The notes under the pieces: generated by a model
What the model saw: the letters and a program-made list of their open reading frames with translations, nothing else
Databases searched by the model: none
Told to the model about the DNA's origin: nothing
Assembly (NCBI RefSeq): GCF_028875915.1
Contig: NZ_JAPEHW010000024.1
Span: forward strand, 1 to 46,135
DNA from: Pseudoalteromonas sp. G4
GTDB lineage: Bacteria > Pseudomonadota > Gammaproteobacteria > Enterobacterales > Alteromonadaceae
Direction: 5' to 3'
Length of the DNA: 46,135 nucleotides
Program-made: the position numbers and the translations under genes
Shown: positions 44,912 through 46,135 of the stretch, one piece after another
How positions within the stretch are numbered: the first letter of the stretch is position 1
How the letters are laid out: every line of letters starts with the position of its first letter

Positions 44912-45459
44912 TTTACATTCATGGTTTTAATAGCTCACCAGAATCATTTAAAGCACAACAAATTGGTCAGTATTTAGCGAAACATCATGATGTTGAGTAT
45001 TTAGTACCAAAATTAAACCACGAACCGAGAGAGATTTTGCTGACGCTCGAAGCGTTAATAACACCTAATACAAAATTAATAGGCAGTTCACTCGGTGGTT
45101 TTTTTGCTACTTTTTTATCTCAACGTCACCAGTTACGAGCGGTTGTTGTGAACCCAGCGGTTGCTCCATTCAATTTAATGAAGGATTATCTTGGTCAGCA
45201 ATATAATCCTTACCAAGATTATTACTATGAAGTAACAACACAGCATGTCGCTGATTTACAGCAGCTGTATGTTAATTCACTTTCTTCACCACAATTATTA
45301 TTCCTTTTACAACAGATGGGTGATGAAGTATTAGATTTTTCACAGGCGGTCGATTATTATAAAAACTGCCGTCAGCGTATTGAATTTGCTGGCGATCATA
45401 GTTTTATTGGGTTCGAACGTTATTTTCCAGATATTGTAGATTTCCTGAAAATATCGTAA
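44893..45459 (+). CDS. yqiA: YqiA alpha/beta-hydrolase esterase
   Basis: This 188-residue esterase has an N-terminal IHGFNSSP oxyanion segment, the nucleophile elbow GSSLGG (Ser second in GxSxG), and a likely catalytic Asp and His near the C-terminus (GDHSFIGFERY). E. coli YqiA hydrolyses palmitoyl-CoA and short p-nitrophenyl esters in vitro; the physiological substrate is unknown. It overlaps cpdA and precedes parE by 101 bp. Confidence 0.92.
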   Translation: MAKQRVIYIHGFNSSPESFKAQQIGQYLAKHHDVEYLVPKLNHEPREILLTLEALITPNTKLIGSSLGGFFATFLSQRHQLRAVVVNPAVAPFNLMKDYLGQQYNPYQDYYYEVTTQHVADLQQLYVNSLSSPQLLFLLQQMGDEVLDFSQAVDYYKNCRQRIEFAGDHSFIGFERYFPDIVDFLKIS

Positions 45460-45560
45460 AACAGTTATAACTTAAAAAAACGCGCTAAAACCTAGAATTT
45501 TTTTACCCACAAGGGAAACTAGGTCACCAAAGATAATTAATATAAAAAGAACCGCATTTC

Positions 45561-46135
45561 ATGACGACACAAGATTACAATGCAGAAGCCATTGAGGTAT
45601 TAAATGGACTTGAACCGGTAAAACGCCGCCCAGGCATGTATACCGATACCACCCGTCCTAACCACCTTGGTCAAGAAGTTATCGATAACAGTGTGGATGA
45701 AGCTTTAGCGGGGCATGCATCGAAAATAGATGTCATTCTCCATGAAGATAATTCACTGGAAGTAATCGATGATGGCCGTGGTATGCCAATTGATATTCAC
45801 CCAGAAGAAGGTATTCCTGGGGTAGAGCTGATCCTTACTAAACTACACGCAGGTGGTAAGTTCTCTAATAAAAACTACCAATTTTCGGGTGGTTTACATG
45901 GGGTTGGTATCTCGGTAGTAAATGCCTTATCAACAAGGGTATTGGTTACAGTTCGTCGTGATGCCAAAGTGTATGAAATTGCCTTTGAAAACGGCGATAA
46001 AGTGCAAGACTTGACCGAAGTCGGTACTGTGGGTAAGCGCAACACAGGTACTTCTGTTCATTTTTGGCCTGATGCCAGTTATTTTGATTCTGCCAACTTC
46101 TCTCTTAGTAAGCTAAAGCATTTATTAAAAGCAAA
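45561..46135 (+). CDS. parE: DNA topoisomerase IV subunit B (partial)
   Basis: This ORF begins at the ATG at 45561 and continues past the window end, so only about 191 residues are visible. They form the GHKL ATPase domain of a type IIA topoisomerase B subunit: LNGLEPVKRRPGMYT, EVIDNSVDEALAG (ATP/Mg Asn), DDGRGMP, LHAGGKFSNKNYQFSGGLHGVG (P-loop-like lid). Context (after yqiA) and the AIEVLNGLEPVKRRPGMY start point to ParE rather than GyrB. Topoisomerase IV decatenates daughter chromosomes. The gap before it holds a CCTAG/CTAGG inverted repeat (near 45491-45523) but no clear promoter. Confidence 0.95.
   Translation, partial: MTTQDYNAEAIEVLNGLEPVKRRPGMYTDTTRPNHLGQEVIDNSVDEALAGHASKIDVILHEDNSLEVIDDGRGMPIDIHPEEGIPGVELILTKLHAGGKFSNKNYQFSGGLHGVGISVVNALSTRVLVTVRRDAKVYEIAFENGDKVQDLTEVGTVGKRNTGTSVHFWPDASYFDSANFSLSKLKHLLKA

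Overview
The window reads as chromosomal DNA of a marine gammaproteobacterium of the order Alteromonadales, most like Pseudoalteromonas or a close relative. This rests on AT-rich coding sequence, protein similarity to Vibrio/Pseudoalteromonas-type families, and several gene orders conserved in gammaproteobacteria: pdhR-aceE-aceF-lpd; rsmE-gshB-yqgE-ruvX; yggS-proC-yggT with rdgB-hemW and pilT nearby; and tolC divergent from nudF-yqiB-cpdA-yqiA-parE. No species is claimed.

Layout. 1-7.4 kb holds the pyruvate dehydrogenase locus: a GntR-type repressor with two TGGT-N3-ACCA operators upstream, then E1, a three-lipoyl E2, and E3 behind its own terminator and promoter. 7.4-10.2 kb holds a TonB-dependent receptor and a DTW-domain tRNA modification enzyme. 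10.2-11.0 kb has no protein gene, but its minus strand carries a CsrB-type regulatory RNA: 17 GGA motifs, many in small hairpin loops, with a 3' terminator and a GacA/UvrY-type palindrome about 170-180 bp upstream. 11.0-15.7 kb is a ferric-iron ABC importer (binding protein, permease, ATPase) followed by a DyP-type peroxidase homologue. The permease gene is broken by a perfect 61-bp tandem duplication, and the DyP homologue lacks the usual distal catalytic residues. 15.7-17.4 kb (minus strand) is a frameshifted gene for a secreted beta-helix protein.

17.5-19.3 kb holds divergent argR and mdh. 19.4-23.0 kb (minus) holds a DUF885 lipoprotein, hemW and rdgB. A PhoA-type alkaline phosphatase lipoprotein (plus strand) separates these from a minus-strand DUF4426-yggT-proC-yggS block. 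pilT and pilU (twitching-motility ATPases) and a periplasmic protein run away from yggS. 30.7-33.5 kb is the ruvX-yqgE-gshB-rsmE operon. 33.6-36.9 kb holds a two-gene ABC-2 exporter, a single-domain globin and a double-DUF350 membrane protein. 37-39.8 kb is glnE. 39.8-41.5 kb (minus) holds a TcpQ-like protein and an LpxL-type acyltransferase. 41.6-46.1 kb is tolC and the divergent nudF-yqiB-cpdA-yqiA-parE operon, with parE cut by the window edge.

Most of the window is conserved core genome. The observations most worth checking are the csrB-like RNA with its divergent activator site, the reversible-looking 61-bp duplication in the iron permease, and the DyP homologue with substituted active-site residues.
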